Assembly: GCA_014773175.1 (NCBI GenBank)
Contig: VXCM01001993.1
Coordinates: 66,320-130,319, forward strand
DNA: 64,000 nt
Origin: Lucifuga dentata
Taxonomy: Eukaryota; Chordata; Actinopteri; Ophidiiformes; Bythitidae
Reading direction: 5' to 3'
Below, piece after piece: positions 60,801 through 64,000 of the stretch. The translations under genes were made by a program, and so were the position numbers. How positions within the stretch are numbered: the first letter of the stretch is position 1; each line of letters begins with the position of its first letter. The notes below the pieces were generated by a model that had not been told where the DNA came from, made no database searches, and saw nothing but the letters and a program-made list of their open reading frames with translations.

Positions 60801-63800
60801 TACTGAAGTGTTTCATTCAAACTTTTTCCTCATCTCTTTCTATCTTGGCTGCAGAAAGGGCACCTTGCTGCTGAATAACAGCTTTGCGCTAATAGCTGCT
60901 GTGCTGCTGGCCCTGGGTGAGAGGGCCGGATCTTTTGAGATGCTCATCATTGGCCGTTTCATAATCGGAGTGGACTCTGGTAAGAGGCTTTTTTTTTCTT
61001 TCTTTTTACATGGTAGACGTACTTTATGCCTTCTGTCCTTCTTATCTGTTACTGGACAATGTGCAAAAATAATGAGTCAGCCTAGTATGGAGCAAATTAC
61101 CTTTATTATGACCCTTGGGGTTATAATGGTGTAGATTTACATACATAGTATACATTTACAATATAATGGGCAGAGTTTAAAAGTTAAGTCAAAAGTTGCA
61201 CAGGGAAAGTTAAACATATTCAAACGTGTTCCTGTCAGTATATTCAAGGAATGTAAAATTACCTCTGGTCCATGCTTGTGAGGCGTTATCAGGTACACCT
61301 ACATTTCATTCCAACAAATTATGTAAGAAAAAGCAAAGTAGTAAATCACATGTTAATTGTTAGTGTCAAATACAATCCCATGCTGACTAACTGTACGTCA
61401 CATGGCACAGTGAAATAAAATGATGTGGTGCTCCCTACACATGTAGTCCAAAGGCTGGTGCTCTTGCACTGCAATAAATGTGCAATACAGGTTTGATTGG
61501 TTTTTTTTGCATGTATGTGAATGTTATACTGTGTGTAGATGCAGATTCCAAGGACATCAAGTTGCTACAGAAAATGTCAGACAGTAGCTGAGCAACAAAC
61601 TAAGAAACATATAGGGTAATTCATAAAGCAGTACTAAATTTAACGTGTTGCCAAGGTTACACAGTCATGTTCCTTTATTTATAAACACCAGCATACTGAC
61701 CACTTTCCTTAAAAGAGGCATTTCCTCATTTGCTTGTCAGGTAAGCGATTCATAAAACGCTGTCATGCAAAAATTAGGACCTGTTTCATTCTGATTAGTA
61801 AATTTCATCTGTATGATATTTAAAACTATATTGCCTCACATGTGTTAGTGATCAATAAATTTGATACATAAGCCCACTCAGCTGATCAGTCAGTCTATTT
61901 AAATGGTGAGAATAGTGATCTGATCTTGCATATATTTAGCGCCACTGTGCCTCTTGTGCACCGGGACTCTCTGTAGTGTTTTGAACTCTTATCTCTCTTA
62001 TCTTGGCTTCAATCTCTAGTAGTATAAAACGTGACTCTCAAATATGTAGCAGTTCATTAACATGCAAATCTTTTTACCTGAGACACACATTACAACATTC
62101 CTAATAATGGAACAATATACTGATTAAAATAAGGGAAGCTTTATGAATGAGCTTCAATTATTACAGTGCTTATTTAGCTTGATGCTGTGTAGTTACCATG
62201 TTTTTTTCAAAATGAAACCCCCTATTAAATTTTTTTGCACTTTGACTCAGAGTGTCACACTGCATATGATGCCTGGCTACACCAGCTAACCACAAGAGTG
62301 CTGATCATGGTTTCAAATCCCCTCAACATGAGACTTGCATTTATCTGTGCAAATGAATCCACGATGATCAGTCTTGCATGTGTTCAAAGAACCAAGTAAG
62401 CTAGAGAAGGATTAACAAGATAATCTGAGCAGGTCTCACAGTTCAGGACAGTTCATCATTTCTCAAATTTGTTGGCTGTTTCATATTGTCGATACAAGCG
62501 TCTAGCTCAGGATTATTTACTGTTTTTAATTCCTGTTTATCCTGCAAAACAGATTATACTGTGTAATCTGTTTTTATGCCAATTATGTGTCACATTAATG
62601 AATCTGAATTTTTTTCCCTTTCCCTGACAGGTATAGCTCTCAGTGCCCTCCCGATGTATCTAGGAGAAATTTCTCCAAGACATATCAGAGGTTTCATTGG
62701 CCAGTTCAACTCCATCCTGATCTGCCTGGGAGTGTTCACTGGACAAGTGCTGGGGCTGCCTGAACTACTGGGCCAGGTCAGTGTTGTTGTCACAAACTGT
62801 AGAAACATATGGATGCAGTGTTATTGATGCATCAGTATATCAGTTTCTGGAGGGATGTTTTGAAGTCTAGAGTTTAGATTCATGCTGGCTGCTGGCCACC
62901 ATACATCAGGCAAGGAAACATGATCCAAAGCTTAGAGGGACAATAATTCACGACCAGGACACACATTAGAAGACATGAATTTTTCCATTGAGATTCTAAT
63001 TTGTGGTTAAAATGCATTGACTTTGTGGCCCCTTTTAGACCTTGCAATAAAATGTGATCTCTGTATCTGGATTCTACTTGCATTTGTGATCAGGTCTCTT
63101 TGTTACACGATTAAAGTCCATCTATCATGTGCAGGTACCCATTTAAGCAAGCAGCAGCTCCCAATTCAAAATGACTATTAACTAGTGCAGGGGTGACGTG
63201 ACGAACCCGTGGCTCCAGACCCGGTTCNAATTCAAAATGACTATTAACTAGTGCAGGGGTGAAGTGACGAACCCGTGGCTCCAGACCCGGTTCAGTGCAG
63301 CTCATATTGTTCCTTTAAGTTTAGTTCACAACGAGATCGCAACAACACTCATGTATGCTGATATTACGGATTTAAAAAAAAAAAAAAAAAAAAAAAAAGA
63401 TGCATCTGCAATCTGGCGATCACAGTGTGGAGGTTATAGACTACTTTTTCCAACTAGTTTACAGCCGGTCTGTTAGGGTGATGCATTGAAGGCATCTTGT
63501 GGCTCTTTGGAGTAATGGAGTTTTATTTTTGGCTCTCCAAGTCTCAGGAGTTCGCCACCCTTGAGCTAGCGCGAGCAGAGCCCTGACCCCTCATATGAGC
63601 TGTGGAGAATTTTTTTTTAACTGTCACAAATCCCACCAGCATCACTGGCAGAAATATCTCAAGTTGACAGAGATTATGTTGGAAAATCAATAGCTTTGAT
63701 TGGAAAACGCTTGTACAAAGCTTCTAACTTGAGCCTGTACCACAGAAAAACTCCTAGATTTGCACCTCATCATTCCCCATCACTTTTTACTAGCCATCAG

Positions 63801-64000
63801 CAATGCAGACTGGCTGATGACACTTTCCCTATCAGCGACTTCATGTCCTCCACAGTCACCACATGCCTTCCCACTTCAGTAACAAACTCACGTTTTTACC
63901 CTACGCAGCATTTGATTGGTTTTGTCTGTGCCCTGTTTCAATGAGACGCCAGTTGGAATTCTCAATCACATCTTGTTTACCCTGGAGGAAATGGTATCCA
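48385..64000 (+). CDS. slc2a9: Solute carrier family 2 member 9 (GLUT9, urate/hexose transporter), 5' part
   Basis: GLUT9 is a class II facilitative transporter that carries urate (and hexoses) across the plasma membrane. Five coding exons are present: 48402-48470 (exon starts at 48385 after a TTTCAG acceptor; ATG at 48402), 54601-54702, 56601-56761, 60855-60979 and 62631-62776. They give 201 codons in frame, and the last ends at a GTCAGT donor, so the gene runs past the window. The protein has a short hydrophilic N-terminus, then TM1 with [13 protein letters not shown], an extracellular loop, TM2, the GRK motif of the sugar-porter family (VLGRKGTLL), TM3, TM4 with [10 protein letters not shown], and [14 protein letters not shown] before the [11 protein letters not shown] segment. 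[20 protein letters not shown] and [13 protein letters not shown] fit GLUT9 better than GLUT11 or GLUT5, and linkage to wdr1 agrees. The acceptor before the first coding exon implies an unseen upstream non-coding exon. Confidence 0.92.
48735..49914 (-). pseudogene. Tc1/mariner (Tc1-like) transposon with broken transposase
   Basis: The 5' end on the minus strand reads CACCGATCAGCCACAACATT and is followed by TA, the Tc1 target site. Transposase pieces lie in several frames: the HTH region (49827-49609, [20 protein letters not shown]), a middle piece ending AWSDESRFL with the first catalytic Asp (49482-49288), and [12 protein letters not shown] with the second Asp (49291-48734). Frameshifts separate them, so no active enzyme is encoded. 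The other inverted repeat is deleted near 48735. It sits in the first coding-region intron of slc2a9, in opposite orientation. Confidence 0.93.
50750..50785. repeat. 15-bp perfect hairpin in slc2a9 intron
   Basis: CCATTTATCTTTTAC and GTAAAAGATAAATGG with a six-base loop TGGCTT. Confidence 0.8.
51546..52246 (-). mobile_element. 5'-truncated LINE (L2-like), intact C-terminal reading frame
   Basis: A single open frame on the minus strand runs from the truncation point to a stop at 51701. It encodes [73 protein letters not shown] and [14 protein letters not shown], the C-terminus of a fish L2-type reverse transcriptase. The 3' UTR ends with AAATAAACTTTACTTACTT. The 5' edge coincides with the start of a MITE fragment. 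Confidence 0.9.
52247..52297. mobile_element. TTAA-MITE, left-end fragment
   Basis: TTAAAGGACCATACTAGTAA and the next 30 bp match the family terminus; no right end follows. It abuts the 5'-truncated end of a LINE. Confidence 0.7.
52322..52373. repeat. 19-bp hairpin with 14-base loop in slc2a9 intron
   Basis: TGTGCATCCATGCCTCCAG (52322-52340) pairs with CTGGAGGCATGGATACACA (52355-52373) at 18 of 19 positions plus one G-U-type mismatch. Size and loop resemble a microRNA precursor, but the sequence is not one I recognise. Confidence 0.75.
52872..52903. repeat. (AC)n microsatellite
   Basis: About 15 AC units with one interruption, in an slc2a9 intron. Confidence 0.9.
53856..53978. repeat. 15-bp inverted repeat, possible small MITE
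   Basis: ATTTGAGCTAAATTC (53856-53870) and GAATTTAGCTCAAAT (53964-53978) pair perfectly over a 93-bp spacer. Confidence 0.5.
54805..55140. repeat. (CT)n microsatellite containing a 290-base assembly gap
   Basis: CT repeats flank N at 54836-55125. The gap is in the slc2a9 intron 100 bp after the exon ending at 54702; no coding sequence appears to be lost. Confidence 0.95.
55156..55224. mobile_element. TTAA-MITE, 69-bp minimal copy
   Basis: Starts TTCAAGGACCATACTGGTG and ends CACCAGAATGCTCCTTTAA with only about 30 bp between. It lies just 3' of the CT microsatellite gap in an slc2a9 intron. Confidence 0.75.
55958..56540. mobile_element. TTAA-MITE, copy without right terminus, possibly composite
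   Basis: The left end TTAAAGGACCATACCTCCC and the first 320 bp follow the 597-bp subfamily; after the poly-A near 56300 it follows the other subfamily (GGAGCTGCACAGAAGAAAAT, CTCTGCCAGGGAATATAGTC). The right terminal inverted repeat is missing. Confidence 0.75.
57385..57545. mobile_element. Possible degraded LINE 3' tail
   Basis: The stretch ACATTTTATTTCTTTTTCGG followed by TCAAAGTGCTTTTCAGAGAC resembles the 3' tails of fish L2-like elements. Support is weak. Confidence 0.3.
63188..63563. mobile_element. hAT-type MITE in slc2a9 intron
   Basis: Starts CAGGGGTG with GAACCCGTGGCTCCAGA, and ends GGAGTTCGCCACCCTTG. The flanks AACTAGTG (63180-63187) and AGCTAGCG (63564-63571) match at six of eight bases, as expected for an old 8-bp hAT target duplication. 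CGTGGCTCC and TTGTGGCTCTTTGG are typical of vertebrate hAT-derived repeats. About 66 bp are artificially duplicated around the N at 63228. Confidence 0.7.

Overview
The window is nuclear DNA from a vertebrate, almost certainly a ray-finned fish. It is AT-rich, its genes have GT-AG introns, and it carries Tc1, hAT and L2-type transposable elements typical of teleosts. Exon translations match vertebrate IDH3B, WDR1 and SLC2A9 along their length. The species cannot be named from the sequence.

Layout. 1-3.6 kb (minus strand): two coding exons of an unrecognised mucin-like secretory gene with a signal peptide, whose 3' end is not seen. 3.6-15.8 kb: gene-poor DNA dominated by one TTAA-targeting foldback MITE family. 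15.88-22.46 kb (minus): complete idh3b, with two alternative terminal coding exons. 23.80-33.32 kb (plus): complete wdr1, 15 coding exons, 606 residues, one of its introns a U12-type AT-AC intron. 33.3-48.38 kb: repeat-rich intergenic DNA with at least two foldback DNA elements, a degenerate minisatellite, the ends of two LINEs, a DUF4806-type pseudogene, and a CpG-rich block that may be a solo LTR. 48.40 kb to the window end (plus): the first five coding exons (201 codons) of slc2a9, which continues beyond the window; its introns hold a dead Tc1 transposase, a LINE 3' end and more MITEs.

The three recognised genes do not form a pathway. idh3b encodes a mitochondrial NAD-isocitrate dehydrogenase subunit, wdr1 a cytosolic actin-disassembly cofactor, and slc2a9 a plasma-membrane urate/hexose transporter. 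idh3b and wdr1 are divergent, with about 1.3 kb between start codons. The wdr1-slc2a9 pair is also adjacent in human (4p16.1), whereas human IDH3B lies on chromosome 20.

Sequence quality: nine single N characters sit between near-identical 57-66 bp direct copies, and five more interrupt homopolymer runs. These look like unmerged contig ends. A 290-base N gap lies in a CT microsatellite in slc2a9. Short tandem duplications beside an N should not be read as biology. No tRNA, rRNA, CRISPR array or complete viral gene was recognised.
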